DNA from: Pseudomonas fortuita
Lineage (GTDB): Bacteria > Pseudomonadota > Gammaproteobacteria > Pseudomonadales > Pseudomonadaceae
Assembly (NCBI RefSeq): GCF_026898135.2
Contig: NZ_CP114035.2
Coordinates: 6,247,745-6,311,744 of the forward strand
DNA: 64,000 bases
Reading direction: 5' to 3'
Shown: positions 51,657-63,973 of the stretch, in pieces
Numbering within the stretch: position 1 is the stretch's first letter
Layout: the number at the start of each line of letters is the position of its first letter
Notes under the pieces: model-generated
The model's database searches: none
The model's input: only the letters and a program-made list of their open reading frames with translations
What the model was told of the DNA's origin: nothing
Program-made: the position numbers and the translations under genes

Positions 51657-52193
51657 TCAAGATTTCAATGCTTCGGCCAGTTTCGCGATTTTGCCGCGAA
51701 CAGAGCCATCGATTACCAGGTCACCAGCGCGGATGACGACGCCGCCAATCAGGCTGGCATCCTCCGACGCGTGCAGGCGCACTTCCTGGCCTAACCGTGC
51801 ACTGAGAACCTTGGCGAGTTTGTCTTGCTGTTCTTGGTTCAACGCGAAGGCACTGGTGACTTCCACGTCCACGGATTTCTCTTGTTCTGCCTTGTACAGG
51901 TCAAACAGAGCGGCAATCTCCGGCAGAAGCAGGAGACGGTCGTTTTCCGCGGCAACATGAATGAAATTCTGTGCCTGTGCATTGAACTTGTCACCGCACA
52001 CGTCAATGAACGTGGCGGCCTTTTCTGCGCTCGTCAGTCGCGGGGCCTTGAGCAGGCGCTGCATGGTGTCGTCTTGCGACACCGCAGCAGCCAGGCCGAG
52101 CATGGCTGACCAATTGGCCAGTTGCTGATGGGCCTGGGCATGCTCAAAGGCAGCCTTAGCGTAAGGTCGGGCCAACGTGGTCAGTTCTGCCAT
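51657..52193 (-). CDS. atpH: F1Fo ATP synthase delta subunit
   Basis: A 178-residue delta subunit tying F1 to the peripheral stalk: helical N-terminal bundle ([25 protein letters not shown]) and the C-terminal signature [32 protein letters not shown]. Confidence 0.96.
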
Positions 52194-52205
52194 GATCGCC
52201 CTCGC

Positions 52206-52676
52206 TTAAATTTCAGCGGCCAGTTTGTTAACCAGCTCCGCATGCGCGTTTTGATCGATTGTGGCGCCAAGGATCTTTTCAGCACCGCCAACGGCCAGAG
52301 CACCCACTTGGGCACGCAGGGCGTCTTTAGCGCTGTTCAGTTCCTGTTCGATCTCGGCCAGAGCCTGAGCCTTCACACGGTCAGCTTCGACGCGGGCCTG
52401 TTCACGGGCTTCCTCGACAAGCTGAGCAGCGCGTTTCTTGCTTTGCTCAATGATTTCGGCTGCCTGGGCTTTAGCTTCACGCAGTTGCTGGCCCGCTTTC
52501 TCTTGGGCCAGCTCCAGGTCGCGAGCTGCGCGGTTGGCAGCGTCCAAGCCGTCGGCAATCTTCTTTTGGCGCTCTTGCAGGGCAGTGATGACCGGAGGCC
52601 ATACATACTTCATGCAGAAGAGTACAAAAATCAGGAAAGCAACGGATTGGCCAATCAGGGTTGCATTAATGTTCAC
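52206..52676 (-). CDS. atpF: F1Fo ATP synthase b subunit
   Basis: A 156-residue peripheral-stalk subunit: one N-terminal transmembrane helix ([25 protein letters not shown]) and a long charged coiled coil rich in Ala, Glu, Gln and Lys. It lies 12 nt before atpH. Confidence 0.97.
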   Translation of the reverse strand: MNINATLIGQSVAFLIFVLFCMKYVWPPVITALQERQKKIADGLDAANRAARDLELAQEKAGQQLREAKAQAAEIIEQSKKRAAQLVEEAREQARVEADRVKAQALAEIEQELNSAKDALRAQVGALAVGGAEKILGATIDQNAHAELVNKLAAEI

Positions 52677-52732
52677 GCCAACACCTCGCTCGGTCTTAAT
52701 TCATACAGCCATCAACTCGTGGTGACGAGTGA

Positions 52733-53005
<273 letters not shown>

Positions 53006-53134
53006 TTACGTCGTATTGGTTAGGTTTTTAGTTTGAAGCGGTAAAACAAATCGTTTGGTACAGCATGCCCTTGCGGACTTTTTAAGCCCTCCCCCCGAAC
53101 GGGCGGGGAAGGCTATCAGACACGCCAGGCGGTC

Positions 53135-54428
<1,294 letters not shown>

Positions 54429-54576
54429 CACAACTGCTCCTCGGAAGTCGACCAACAAGTCAGCTATGACTTGGCATAATTTGTGCCGACAAAATGCGCG
54501 CAGAGTATAGGGGTGGATTAACCCCTATTCAACTCTTCGTAGTGATTTCCGACTGCGCGCTACAACAGGAATTGTT

Positions 54577-55449
54577 TCAGCGGATGTGAGCAAGCACGCC
54601 TTGCAACTCGTCAAGCGAGTTATAACGAATAACCAACTGCCCCTTGCCCTTGTTGCCATGACGGATCTGAACGGCCGAGCCCAGGCGCTCTGCGAGCCGC
54701 TGTTCAAGGCGTGCGATATCCGGATCAGGTTTGCTCGGTTCGACCGGATCAGGCTTGTCACTGAGCCACTGACGAACCAGTGCCTCGGTTTGGCGCACAG
54801 TGAGGCCACGTGCGACAACATGACGCGCCCCCTCCTCCTGACGATTCTCGTCCAGGCCGAGCAATGCGCGTGCGTGCCCCATCTCCAGGTCGCCGTGGGC
54901 GAGCATGGTCTTGATCGCCTCAGGCAAGGTGATCAGGCGCAGCAGGTTGGCCACGGTTACCCGCGACTTGCCAACGGCATCAGCCACCTGTTGCTGGGTA
55001 AGTTCGAATTCCTGCTGCAGACGCTGCAGGGCCATGGCCTCTTCCAACGGGTTGAGGTCTTCGCGCTGGATGTTCTCGATCAGCGCCATGGCAATGGCGG
55101 CTTCATCGGGCACTTCGCGGACCATGGCCGGAATCGTGTCCAGGCCAGCCTGCTGGGTCGCGCGCCAGCGGCGCTCACCGGCGATGATCTCATAGCGGTT
55201 GTCGCCAATCGGGCGGACCACGATCGGTTGCATCACGCCATGGCTGCGAATCGAGTGCGCGAGCTCTTCCAGCGCCTGCGGATCCATGTCCCGACGTGGC
55301 TGGTACTTGCCACGCTGAATCAGCTCGACCGGCAGGTGTTGCAGTTCTTTCTGGTCGATCTTCACAGCCTGCTCTTCGAGCGCGCTGACGGAAGGACCAC
55401 TGAGCAGTGCATCCAACCCACGTCCGAGACCCCGTTTCTTGACGGCCAT
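54577..55449 (-). CDS. parB: Chromosome partitioning protein ParB
   Basis: A 290-residue CTP-dependent clamp that loads at parS. The N-terminus KKRGLGRGLDALL is the ParA-contacting tail; GERRWRATQQAGLDTIPAMV (near residues 90-110) is the CTP/arginine motif; the helix-turn-helix is LTQQQVADAVGKSRVTVANLLRLITLP near residues 155-180; a dimerisation domain ends the protein. Its likely target, a perfect parS, is in folE2 at 6738. Confidence 0.97.
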   Translation of the reverse strand: MAVKKRGLGRGLDALLSGPSVSALEEQAVKIDQKELQHLPVELIQRGKYQPRRDMDPQALEELAHSIRSHGVMQPIVVRPIGDNRYEIIAGERRWRATQQAGLDTIPAMVREVPDEAAIAMALIENIQREDLNPLEEAMALQRLQQEFELTQQQVADAVGKSRVTVANLLRLITLPEAIKTMLAHGDLEMGHARALLGLDENRQEEGARHVVARGLTVRQTEALVRQWLSDKPDPVEPSKPDPDIARLEQRLAERLGSAVQIRHGNKGKGQLVIRYNSLDELQGVLAHIR

Positions 55450-55458
55450 ACGGATTCC

Positions 55459-56250
55459 TTAAGTTGTCTGTGCAGTGCGTGATTGACGGCGTTGACGGCG
55501 AACCAGTTCCCCCGCCAGGGCCAGGTAAGCCAGCGCGCCGCGCGATTGCTTGTCGTAAGCCAGGGCCGGCATGCCAAAGCTGGGGGCCTCGGCCAGGCGA
55601 ATGTTGCGCGGAATGACCGTGTCGTACAGCTGCGGGCCAAAGTGTTCTTTCAGCTGCGCCGAAACATCGTTGTTCAGGCTCAGGCGAGGATCGTACATGG
55701 TCCGCAACAGGCCCTCGATCTTCAGCTCCGGATTCAACCGGGCGGCGATGCGCTTGATGTTATCCACAAGGTCGCTAAGACCTTCCAGTGCGTAGTACTC
55801 GCACTGCATGGGGATGATCACGCCATCGGAAGCGACCAGGGCGTTTAACGTGAGCATCGACAGCGACGGCGGGCAGTCGATGAGGATGAAGTCGTAGTTC
55901 TCGCGGATTGGCGCCAGGGCGTTACGCAGACGGCTTTCCTTGACCTGCATTTCCAGCAGCACCACCTCGGCGGCGGTCAGGTCGCGGTTGGCCGGCAGCA
56001 ACTGGAACCCGCCGTGCTCGGAGTAATGCATGGCCTGAGCCAGGTCGCACTCCCCGATCAGCAGGTCGTAGACCGAGTGCTCGAGCTCGTGCTTGTCCAC
56101 GCCGCTGCCCATGGTGGCGTTGCCCTGCGGATCGAGGTCGATCAGCAGGACACGACGCTTGGTCGCGGCCAGCGAGGCGGCGAGATTGATACAGGTGGTG
56201 GTCTTGCCTACACCACCTTTCTGGTTCGCGATTGCGAATACCTTAGCCAT
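55459..56250 (-). CDS. parA: Chromosome partitioning ATPase ParA/Soj
   Basis: A 263-residue deviant-Walker ATPase: KGGVGKTT at residues 11-18, Walker A' and B regions in LLIDLDPQGNATMGSG and FILIDCPPSLSMLTLNALVASD. It drives origin segregation with ParB, whose gene begins 9 nt downstream. A perfect DnaA box lies within it at 55760. Confidence 0.97.
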   Translation of the reverse strand: MAKVFAIANQKGGVGKTTTCINLAASLAATKRRVLLIDLDPQGNATMGSGVDKHELEHSVYDLLIGECDLAQAMHYSEHGGFQLLPANRDLTAAEVVLLEMQVKESRLRNALAPIRENYDFILIDCPPSLSMLTLNALVASDGVIIPMQCEYYALEGLSDLVDNIKRIAARLNPELKIEGLLRTMYDPRLSLNNDVSAQLKEHFGPQLYDTVIPRNIRLAEAPSFGMPALAYDKQSRGALAYLALAGELVRRQRRQSRTAQTT

Positions 56251-56268
56251 TGATGCGCGTGTTCCCAG

Positions 56269-56919
56269 TCATGCCTTGCGGCGCAGTATCAGCAGATGGC
56301 GCTGGCCCTGGCAACCCGGAACGGTCAGGGCCTGTTCGCTTTCCACTGTGAAGTCTGCGGGCAATGCTACCAGTTCATCGGCAGGATGCAGCCCCTTCAT
56401 TGCAAGCCATTGCGTCCCGGTGTCGCCCAGATGGCGGGTCCAGTTGGTGAAGTTCTCCATGCTGCTGAAGGCGCGGGAGATGATTCCGTCGAACGGCTGA
56501 GCCGGCTGAAAGGCTTCGACCCTGCTGTGGATAACCGTGAGGTTGTCCAGTTTGAGTTCCATTTTCACCTGGGTGAGGAAGCGGGTCTTCTTGCCGTTGG
56601 CGTCCAACACCGTCACGCGCTTGTGCGGATGCAGGATAGCCAACGGGATACCCGGCATGCCACCGCCGCTGCCGACATCCAGCCAGTTTTGACACTCGCT
56701 GTGGATAAACGGCATGACGCTCAGGCTGTCGAGCAGATGGCGCGACACCATCTCGTCCGGGTCGCGCACAGCAGTGAGGTTGTAGGCTTTGTTCCATTTG
56801 ATCAACAGGGCCAGGTAGCCGAGCAATTTCTCGTGATGCTCTGCGCTCAGCTCTACACCAAGCTGGCGCGCACCTGTGGACAACTCTTCAGCGTGTTGCG
56901 GGGTGACCAGGGAACTCAA
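56269..56919 (-). CDS. rsmG: 16S rRNA (guanine-527 N7)-methyltransferase RsmG
   Basis: A 216-residue SAM methyltransferase that modifies G527 of 16S rRNA. Motif I is [18 protein letters not shown] near residue 78, and [14 protein letters not shown] is the GidB signature. It overlaps mnmG by 4 nt; two perfect DnaA boxes lie within it (56526, 56700). Confidence 0.97.
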   Translation of the reverse strand: MSSLVTPQHAEELSTGARQLGVELSAEHHEKLLGYLALLIKWNKAYNLTAVRDPDEMVSRHLLDSLSVMPFIHSECQNWLDVGSGGGMPGIPLAILHPHKRVTVLDANGKKTRFLTQVKMELKLDNLTVIHSRVEAFQPAQPFDGIISRAFSSMENFTNWTRHLGDTGTQWLAMKGLHPADELVALPADFTVESEQALTVPGCQGQRHLLILRRKA

Positions 56920-58811
56920 GCGCTTTGCTCCAATTCGCGGCCAGCGCCGCGTTTTTTCAAGTAAATCAGCAACAGGGAAATCGCCGCCGGGGTCACGCCG
57001 GGAATGCGCGAAGCCTGGCCCAGGGTTTCCGGGCGGGTCTGGCCAAGCTTGCCCTGGATCTCTTTGGACAAGCCAGAAATCGTCGAATAGTCGATATCCA
57101 CAGGCAGACGGGTGTCTTCACTGGCGCGCAAGCGAGCGATTTCATCCTGCTGGCGGTCGATGTAGCCCGCGTACTTGGTGCGGATCTCGACCTGCTCGGC
57201 GACCTGTGGATCGATCGCTTCACCGCCGGTCGCCTCGATCAGCCCCGCGTAGTCGATCTCCGGGCGCGCCAGCAGGTTGAGCAGGCTGTACTCGTGGCTG
57301 AGTGGCGTGCCGAACTTATCCACAATGGCCTGGCCTTGGTCGGTGTTCGGCCGAACCCAGGTCGACTTCAGGCGCTGTTCCTCACGCTCGATGCCGTCAC
57401 GCTTGGCGCAGAAAGCGGCCCAGCGCTGGTCGTCGATCAGGCCCAGTTCACGGCCTTTCTCGGTCAGACGCAGGTCGGCGTTGTCTTCGCGCAGGATCAG
57501 GCGGTACTCGGCGCGCGAAGTGAACATGCGGTACGGCTCCTGGGTACCCAGGGTGATCAGGTCGTCGACCAGCACACCGATGTACGCCTCGTCGCGGCGC
57601 GGGCACCAGCTGTCGCGGCCCTGTGCGCGCAATGCGGCGTTGGTCCCGGCCAGCAGGCCCTGGGCACCGGCTTCTTCGTAACCGGTGGTGCCGTTGATCT
57701 GCCCGGCGAAGAACAGGCCGGCGATGACTTTGGTCTCGAGGCTGTACTTGAGGTCACGCGGGTCGAAGTAGTCGTACTCGATTGCGTAACCCGGGCGGAC
57801 GATGTGGGCATTTTCCATGCCGCGGATCGAACGCACCAGCTCCAGCTGCACGTCGAACGGCAGCGAAGTGGAAATACCGTTGGGGTACAGCTCATGGGTG
57901 TTCAGGCCTTCCGGCTCGATGAACACCTGATGGCTTTCCTTGTCGGCGAAGCGGTGGATCTTGTCTTCGATCGATGGGCAATAGCGCGGACCGACGCCTT
58001 CGATCACGCCCGAGTACATCGGCGAGCGGTCAAGGTTCGAGGCGATGATCTCGTGGGTACGCGCATTGGTGTGGGTAATCCAGCAGCTCACCTGCCGTGG
58101 GTGCATCTGGGCATTGCCCATGAACGACATGACCGGGATCGGCGTATCACCTGGCTGTTCGGTCATCACCGAGAAGTCCACCGAGCGGCCATCGATGCGT
58201 GGCGGCGTCCCGGTTTTCAGGCGGCCGACGCGCAGCGGCAGTTCACGCATGCGGTGGGCCAGGGCGATCGAAGGCGGATCACCGGCGCGACCACCGGAAT
58301 GGTTTTGCAGGCCAATGTGGATAAGCCCGCCCAGGAAGGTGCCGGTGGTCAGTACTACGGATTCTGCGAAGAAACGCAAACCCATCTGGGTAACCACGCC
58401 CTTGACCTGATCCTGCTCGACGATCAGGTCGTCGCAGGACTGCTGGAATATCCACAGGTTCGGCTGATTTTCCAGGATTTCACGCACGACCGCCTTGTAA
58501 ATGGCGCGGTCGGCCTGTGCACGGGTGGCACGTACCGCCGGGCCCTTGCGGTTGTTCAGAACGCGGAACTGGATGCCGCTCTTGTCGGTAGCCATTGCCA
58601 TGGCGCCGCCAAGGGCATCGATCTCTTTGACCAAATGGCTTTTGCCAATACCGCCGATGGCGGGGTTGCAGCTCATGTGACCGAGGGTTTCCACGTTATG
58701 GGTCAGCAGCAGGGTTTTCACACCCATGCGTGCGGACGCAAGCGCAGCCTCGGTACCGGCATGGCCGCCGCCGATGACGATCACTTCAAAACGGGAAGGG
58801 AAATCCACCAC
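56916..58811 (-). CDS. mnmG: tRNA uridine-34 5-carboxymethylaminomethyl synthase subunit MnmG
   Basis: A 631-residue FAD protein that with MnmE modifies wobble uridines. FAD-binding [21 protein letters not shown] starts near residue 10; signatures [12 protein letters not shown] near residue 270 and [25 protein letters not shown] near residue 365 are intact. It starts at GTG 58811 and follows a long DnaA-box-bearing spacer, as gidA does beside oriC in E. coli. Confidence 0.97.
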   Translation of the reverse strand: MVDFPSRFEVIVIGGGHAGTEAALASARMGVKTLLLTHNVETLGHMSCNPAIGGIGKSHLVKEIDALGGAMAMATDKSGIQFRVLNNRKGPAVRATRAQADRAIYKAVVREILENQPNLWIFQQSCDDLIVEQDQVKGVVTQMGLRFFAESVVLTTGTFLGGLIHIGLQNHSGGRAGDPPSIALAHRMRELPLRVGRLKTGTPPRIDGRSVDFSVMTEQPGDTPIPVMSFMGNAQMHPRQVSCWITHTNARTHEIIASNLDRSPMYSGVIEGVGPRYCPSIEDKIHRFADKESHQVFIEPEGLNTHELYPNGISTSLPFDVQLELVRSIRGMENAHIVRPGYAIEYDYFDPRDLKYSLETKVIAGLFFAGQINGTTGYEEAGAQGLLAGTNAALRAQGRDSWCPRRDEAYIGVLVDDLITLGTQEPYRMFTSRAEYRLILREDNADLRLTEKGRELGLIDDQRWAAFCAKRDGIEREEQRLKSTWVRPNTDQGQAIVDKFGTPLSHEYSLLNLLARPEIDYAGLIEATGGEAIDPQVAEQVEIRTKYAGYIDRQQDEIARLRASEDTRLPVDIDYSTISGLSKEIQGKLGQTRPETLGQASRIPGVTPAAISLLLIYLKKRGAGRELEQSA

Positions 58812-58859
58812 GCACCTCGTGCCTGTTTTTGCGAATAGAGAAGGTAAGCCGACAAGTAT

Positions 58860-59300
58860 AGGGACTTCACCCCCTTTAAAGAAACCGTCTGAGCAAATTT
58901 TGACCAGTCTGTGGATGAGTGGCAGACAACAGAAATCAACAAGAAGAAATTTATAAAAGCTTTGTTTTTATGTTTATTCTTATGCACAACGATATCTGTG
59001 GATAAAGCTTTGTATCCCTTGAATATCGCTGTGTAGAGAGAAATTAAACCCTGTGTCTGGAGTGCCATGAGGGCTATGGATAACGTCATTTAGCCTGTGG
59101 ATTAAATGGCCTTTTACCCACAGGCGGGTTTGTCCTCAGAAAAAAAGCCTGTTTATCAACTGAGCTGAAGGGGAGTTTTCCACAGGGCTCCTGAGTACAC
59201 ATTTCAGGCTGAGCAGGAAAATTTTGTCGAGCCAGCGACCAGAGAGGGTCAAGGCGGAGCGGGCAAGCCCGCTAAAGGGGGGTTATATCCACAGAGGTTC
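58860..59300. other. Origin-like spacer between mnmG and mnmE with DnaA boxes
   Basis: A gene-free region holding one perfect DnaA box (TGTGGATAA at 58997) and near-matches at 58910 (TGTGGATGA), 59075 (TATGGATAA), 59096 (TGTGGATTA), 59114 (TTACCCACA), 59176 (TTTTCCACA) and 59285 (ATATCCACA), next to an AT-rich stretch at 58930-58985. A DnaA-box region before gidA/mnmG is known in pseudomonads; whether it fires is not shown by sequence. Confidence 0.6.
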
Positions 59301-59393
59301 AGGCTTGTAATGGCCTCTTCACGGGCATGCGCGCTCCCCACAAGTGCTTCGTTCGCCTGGCCGAGGTCATCTCCTGCAACGAATTTCAGGCAA

Positions 59394-59420
59394 AAAAAAG
59401 CCGCTCCCGAAGGAGCGGCG
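59394..59420 (-). terminator. Intrinsic terminator after mnmE
   Basis: GCCGCTCC-CGAA-GGAGCGGC stem at 59400-59419; on the minus strand a run of eight T follows. It closes the leftward mnmE transcript. Confidence 0.88.
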
Positions 59421-59442
59421 CTTGGTTTTGCCGGGCTGTGGA

Positions 59443-60813
59443 TTACTTGCCGATGCAGAAGCTGGAGAAAATCCGCCCCAGCAGGTCATCCGAGCTGAAT
59501 GCTCCTGTGATTTCCCCCAGCGCATGCTGTGCCTGGCGCAAATCCTCAGCCAGAAGCTCCCCTGCGCCCGCCAATGTCAGCTGAGCACGGCCATGCTCCA
59601 GGTGCTCGCTGGCCTGGCGCAAAGCATCCAAATGGCGCCTGCGGGCGCTGAAACCGCTCTCTGAGGTCTGTTCGTAACCCATGCAGGCCTTCAGATGGTC
59701 ACGTAGCAGTTGCAACCCTGTGTCGTCGCCCTTGGCGCTGAGAGTAATGGTCACATGGCCATCCTCGCACTGTTCCAGCGCTACCCGCTCACCACTCAGG
59801 TCGGCTTTGTTGCGAATCAGCGTGACCTTGGCCGGGTCCGGCCGCTGAGCGAGAAACTCGGGCCACAAGGCGAACGGGTCGCTGGCCTCGGGCGCAGTGG
59901 AGTCGACCACCAGCAACACACGATCAGCCTCGCCAATGGCCTTCAGGGCGCGTTCTACGCCGATCTTTTCCACATGATCGTCGGTGTCACGCAACCCGGC
60001 AGTATCGACCACGTGCAGCGGCATGCCGTCGATGTGGATATGTTCGCGCAGGATGTCCCGGGTGGTGCCGGCGATATCGGTGACAATGGCCGCTTCGCGG
60101 CCAGCCAGCTGGTTCAGCAGGCTCGACTTGCCGGCATTCGGTCGCCCGGCGATCACCACGGTCATGCCGTCACGTAGCAAGGCACCCTGCCCGGCCTCAC
60201 GTTGCACGGTGGATAACTCGCCGCGCACTGCATCGAGCATCGACAGGACGTGGCCATCGGCGAGGAAGTCGATCTCCTCTTCGGGGAAGTCGATTGCTGC
60301 CTCGACGTAGATGCGCAGGGCGATCAGCGCCTCGGTCAGGCTGTGCACACGCTTGGAGAATTCCCCTTGCAGTGAGCGCAGGGCGTTGCGTGCCGCCTGA
60401 CTGGAGCTGGCCTCGATCAGGTCGGCAATGGCTTCGGCCTGGGCCAGGTCGAGCTTGTCGTTGAGGAACGCGCGTTCGCTGAATTCACCTGGGCGGGCCA
60501 GGCGACAGCCAACTTGTACACAGCGCTGCAGCAGCATGTCCAGGACCACCGGGCCACCGTGGCCCTGCAGTTCAAGCACATCTTCGCCGGTGAACGAGTT
60601 CGGCCCAGGGAAGAACAACGCAATCCCCTCGTCAAGCACCAGCCCTTCATCGTCGCGGAACGGGCCGTAATGGGCATGGCGAGGGGTCAGCGTACGACCG
60701 GTGATCAACTGCCCGGCCTTGCCAGCCAAAGGGCCGGACAACCTGACAATACCCACACCACCGCGGCCTTGGGCGGTAGCGATGGCGGCGATGGTTTCAC
60801 GCACAGTGTTCAT
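59443..60813 (-). CDS. mnmE: tRNA modification GTPase MnmE
   Basis: A 456-residue GTPase partner of MnmG. The N-terminal folate-binding domain starts [23 protein letters not shown]; the G-domain has [14 protein letters not shown] near residue 225, DTAGLRDT and RNKADL; the C-terminal CIGK tetrapeptide carries the conserved Cys. It is separated from mnmG by the origin-like spacer. Confidence 0.97.
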   Translation of the reverse strand: MNTVRETIAAIATAQGRGGVGIVRLSGPLAGKAGQLITGRTLTPRHAHYGPFRDDEGLVLDEGIALFFPGPNSFTGEDVLELQGHGGPVVLDMLLQRCVQVGCRLARPGEFSERAFLNDKLDLAQAEAIADLIEASSSQAARNALRSLQGEFSKRVHSLTEALIALRIYVEAAIDFPEEEIDFLADGHVLSMLDAVRGELSTVQREAGQGALLRDGMTVVIAGRPNAGKSSLLNQLAGREAAIVTDIAGTTRDILREHIHIDGMPLHVVDTAGLRDTDDHVEKIGVERALKAIGEADRVLLVVDSTAPEASDPFALWPEFLAQRPDPAKVTLIRNKADLSGERVALEQCEDGHVTITLSAKGDDTGLQLLRDHLKACMGYEQTSESGFSARRRHLDALRQASEHLEHGRAQLTLAGAGELLAEDLRQAQHALGEITGAFSSDDLLGRIFSSFCIGK

Positions 60814-60848
60814 GCTCGAAAGCCTCTACGACAAAAACGACAGATAGC

Positions 60849-60876
60849 AAAAACGCCCCACTAGGGGGCGTTTTTT
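60849..60876. terminator. Intrinsic terminator between yidC and mnmE
   Basis: CGCCCC/GGGGCG stem flanked by AAAAA and TTTTTT, 25 nt after the yidC stop codon; it may act both ways. Confidence 0.85.
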
Positions 60877-60901
60877 ATTCACAGGCTAGCGTACTAGCCC
60901 G

Positions 60902-62584
60902 TCAAGCAGCAGCTTTTTTGGTGGCTGCTTCGATACGGCGAGTGATGTACCACTGCTGCGAAATCGACAGGCAGTTGTTCACAACCCAGTACAGCACCAG
61001 ACCAGCCGGGAACCACAGGAAGAAGAAGGTGAAGATGATCGGCATCATTTTCATCACCTTGGCCTGCATCGGATCCGGCGGCGTCGGGTTCAGGCGCTGC
61101 TGGATGAACATGGTGGCGCCCATGATGATCGGCAGGATGAAGAACGGATCCTTGATCGACAGGTCGGTAATCCACAGCATCCATGGGGCCTGGCGCATTT
61201 CCACGCTTTCCAGCAGTACCCAGTAGAGGGCCAGGAATACCGGCATCTGTACCAGGATCGGCAGGCAGCCGCCCAGCGGGTTGATCTTCTCTTTCTTGTA
61301 CAGCTCCATCATCGCCTGGGACATCTTCTGGCGATCGTCACCGAAGCGTTCCTTCAGCGCAGCGAGCTTGGGCGCCACAGCACGCATGCGCGCCATAGAG
61401 CGGTAGCTGGCAGCCGACAGCGGGAAGAACAGGCCTTTGATCAGCATGGTCAGCACGATGATCGACCAGCCCCAGTTACCCAGCAGGCTGTGGATATGTT
61501 GCAGCAGCCAGAAGATCGGCTGGGCGATGAACCACAGGAAGCCGTAGTCGACGGTCAGTTCCAGGCCTGGGGACAACTCTTTGAGCTTGGACTGGATCTT
61601 CGGGCCGGCGTACAGCATGGCGCTGGTTTCGACCTTGCCACCAGCAGGGACGCTGAGGGCTGGGCCGGTGTAGCCGATGATGTAGTTGCCCTGGCTGTCC
61701 TTGCGAGTCTGGACAACGTTGTTGTCCGACTTGGCCGGAATCCAGGCGGTCACGAAGTAGTGCTGCAGCCAGGCAACCCAGCCGCCGGACACATTTTCTT
61801 TCAAACTACCTTTGTCGATGTCCTTCATCGAGACCTTTTTGTAAGGCTCGGAAGCTGTCCACAGGGCTGCGCCCAGGTAGGTGGCAGTGCCAGTGGCAGT
61901 GCTCGAGGACGGATCGCCGCTGGCGTCGCGCTTGAGCTGGGCAAACATGTTGCCGCTCCAGGCCTGGTCGCTCTGGTTGTCGATCAGGTAGCTGACGTTC
62001 AGGTCGTACTCACCGCGCTTGAAGCTGAAGCGCTTGATGTAGTTGACACCGTTGTCGCTGAACTTCAGATCGACCACCAGTTGTTCCTGGCCGTCGGCCA
62101 ACTGGTAGCTTTTCTGTTCGGCGGCATACAGCGGACGGCCGCTGGCGCGGGCATCCGGGCCGTTGGCACCGGTCAGGCCGCTTTGTGCCAGGTAAACGCG
62201 CTCACCACCGTTGTCGAACAACTGGAATGGAATGTTCGGGTGGTCTTGACGGCGCGGGTACTTCGGCAGGTTCAACTGGACAATGTCACCACCGACCGGA
62301 TCGATAGCCAGTTCCAGGACGTCGGTCTTGACTCGGATCAGGTCCTTGCTGAGTGCAACCGGTGCCAGTTCGGCGGGGCTCGATTCGGCGTTGGCGCTTG
62401 GTACATCGGCGCTGGCGCCGTTGTTACCAGCCGGCACGCCATCAGGCAAACCCGGAGCAACAGTGCTGGCAGCAGTATTCTGAGTCGGCAGGGCAGCCTG
62501 ACCGTAGTCATCGTTCCACTTCAGGACCATGACGTAGGACACGACTGCCAGCGCGGCGATCAGGATCGTGCGTTTAATATCCAT
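60902..62584 (-). CDS. yidC: Membrane protein insertase YidC
   Basis: A 560-residue inner-membrane insertase: an N-terminal helix (TILIAALAVVSYVMVLKW), a large periplasmic beta domain (about residues 60-340), and the five-helix core with GNWGWSIIVLTMLIKGLFFPLSAASYRSMARMR carrying the groove Arg, and NPLGGCLPILVQMPVFLALYWVLLESVEMR. It lies 2 nt after yidD. Confidence 0.97.
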   Translation of the reverse strand: MDIKRTILIAALAVVSYVMVLKWNDDYGQAALPTQNTAASTVAPGLPDGVPAGNNGASADVPSANAESSPAELAPVALSKDLIRVKTDVLELAIDPVGGDIVQLNLPKYPRRQDHPNIPFQLFDNGGERVYLAQSGLTGANGPDARASGRPLYAAEQKSYQLADGQEQLVVDLKFSDNGVNYIKRFSFKRGEYDLNVSYLIDNQSDQAWSGNMFAQLKRDASGDPSSSTATGTATYLGAALWTASEPYKKVSMKDIDKGSLKENVSGGWVAWLQHYFVTAWIPAKSDNNVVQTRKDSQGNYIIGYTGPALSVPAGGKVETSAMLYAGPKIQSKLKELSPGLELTVDYGFLWFIAQPIFWLLQHIHSLLGNWGWSIIVLTMLIKGLFFPLSAASYRSMARMRAVAPKLAALKERFGDDRQKMSQAMMELYKKEKINPLGGCLPILVQMPVFLALYWVLLESVEMRQAPWMLWITDLSIKDPFFILPIIMGATMFIQQRLNPTPPDPMQAKVMKMMPIIFTFFFLWFPAGLVLYWVVNNCLSISQQWYITRRIEAATKKAAA

Positions 62585-62586
62585 GA

Positions 62587-62832
62587 TTACTCGGCTATCG
62601 AAGAAGTTCGGGAGGAAGGAGCGGGGGGAACGGGGTCGAAACCGCCGTCATTCCACGGATGACAACGCCCCAGGCGACGAACGGCCAGCCACCCACCACG
62701 CCAGAGGCCATGGTTTTCGATGGCTTCATACGCGTAACAGGAGCAACTGGGGAAAAAACGACAGTGATTGGCCATCAGAGGACTAATGGCGTAACGGTAA
62801 AACTGGATCGGAACGAGCGCCAGTTTACGCAT
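62587..62832 (-). CDS. yidD: Membrane protein insertion efficiency factor YidD
   Basis: An 81-residue protein with the YidD signature: [49 protein letters not shown]. The cysteines and basic amphipathic helix fit a membrane-surface helper of YidC. It overlaps rnpA by 8 nt. Confidence 0.95.
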   Translation of the reverse strand: MRKLALVPIQFYRYAISPLMANHCRFFPSCSCYAYEAIENHGLWRGGWLAVRRLGRCHPWNDGGFDPVPPAPSSRTSSIAE

Positions 62833-63229
62833 CTTGGCTGTCTACCCCTACGGAATTGGCGGTGACTGCTGGGGTCGGCCGGCTACGTGCCAGGCGTTTC
62901 CAGAGTTTGCCAAAGTGTTGGTGCAATTCCGGGTTTTCTACCTCACCCAATCCCTTGCGCGCGACGATCACGATGTCCAACCCGGCAAGCAATTGCTGGT
63001 TCAGACGAAAGGAATCGCGCATCAAGCGCTTGAGGCGGTTGCGTTGAACGGCGAGCTTGACGCTCTTCTTGCCAATCACCAGGCCTAGACGTGGGTGATC
63101 GAGACCGTTCTCGCGAGCAAGGATCAGCAGGTTTTTCCCTGGAACCTTGCCGGTTGGGGAGTCGAAGACCGCTTTGAAGTGTCGGGGTGTAAGCAGTCGC
63201 TTTTCCCGACTGAAGTCCTGACTCACCAC
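62825..63229 (-). CDS. rnpA: Ribonuclease P protein component
   Basis: A 134-residue basic protein of RNase P, which matures tRNA 5' ends. The RNR motif is [23 protein letters not shown] near residues 55-77. Start GTG 63229 gives the length I expect for Pseudomonas; the open frame continues upstream through rpmH but only as out-of-frame overlap. It lies 13 nt after rpmH. Confidence 0.92.
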   Translation of the reverse strand: MVSQDFSREKRLLTPRHFKAVFDSPTGKVPGKNLLILARENGLDHPRLGLVIGKKSVKLAVQRNRLKRLMRDSFRLNQQLLAGLDIVIVARKGLGEVENPELHQHFGKLWKRLARSRPTPAVTANSVGVDSQDA

Positions 63230-63242
63230 CTGTGCCGAAAAA

Positions 63243-63377
63243 TCAAATGGCCAGACGCTTACGGCCTTTGGCACGACGACGCGACAGAACAGCACGGCCG
63301 TTCTTGGTAGCCATACGGGCACGGAAACCGTGGGTGCGGGCGCGCTTGATGGTGCTTGGTTGGAAAGTACGTTTCAT
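63243..63377 (-). CDS. rpmH: Ribosomal protein L34
   Basis: A 44-residue, very basic protein: [20 protein letters not shown] through [12 protein letters not shown] is the complete L34 sequence. The ATG is at 63377 and the stop at 63243. It heads the rpmH-rnpA-yidD-yidC operon, transcribed away from dnaA. Confidence 0.97.
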   Translation of the reverse strand: MKRTFQPSTIKRARTHGFRARMATKNGRAVLSRRRAKGRKRLAI

Positions 63378-63549
63378 GGCGTGTTACCTGGTTTGTCGAC
63401 GACGGGCCGGGATGGCCCCCTTTTTAAGAGACCGGCGATTCTAGAGAAAGCAAGCCCATAGGTCAATTTCCAACCAGCTATTCCCTATAGGGCGTGTGAT
63501 GGACGGTGCCTGCTCGGTCATCCTCCAGAGGGTGGTTGATCGGACACAC

Positions 63550-63910
63550 GAATCGGGGACAACATGAAAAAAAAGAAGAGACATATAAAAAGCTTTTCTG
63601 AATAACTTATAAATCTTAGGTGGATAACCTTCTGTGGATAACATCCTGTAGGCCAGTAATCACGCGCTGTACAGAGTTTCAAAACCTTGTTCTCATCCCG
63701 TGCTGCGCTTGTTTTCATCGTGGTCGAAACCTGTGGATTAAAATGCCGCTTATCCACAGCAGAGTTATCAACAGATTTGAGCCCAGGGTTGTGCGTAGCC
63801 CTCATGGTCGCTTATCCACAGAGCTTATGCACAGTGAGGCAAAGCCTTTTTGGTCGATAAATGGCTGTTTTGTCATGGTTCCTAACGTGTCCACATGTGG
63901 ATAACTGAAC
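63550..63910. other. oriC: Chromosomal replication origin oriC (rpmH-dnaA spacer)
   Basis: Four perfect DnaA boxes at 63633-63641, 63750-63758, 63812-63820 and 63896-63904, plus TGTGGATTA at 63732, TTATCAACA at 63765 and TTATGCACA at 63825. An AT-rich tract at about 63563-63620 (A-rich then TTATAAATC) could be the unwinding element. The rpmH-dnaA spacer is the functional origin in P. putida as I recall. The rest of the 63378-63973 gap holds the divergent rpmH and dnaA promoters; no gene is seen. Confidence 0.9.
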
Positions 63911-63973
63911 GCTCGACCGGTACAATGGCGGTTTGCTTTTGCCTCATCCGGCTTTCAAACTCAGGGGATATCC

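Noticed and set aside
49326..51794. An 822-codon open frame antisense to atpG, atpA and atpH
   Set aside because: It crosses three well-defined genes on the other strand with no recognisable motif, a by-product of codon bias.
56925..58838. A 637-codon open frame antisense to mnmG
   Set aside because: It mirrors mnmG end to end and has no domain or ribosome site of its own.
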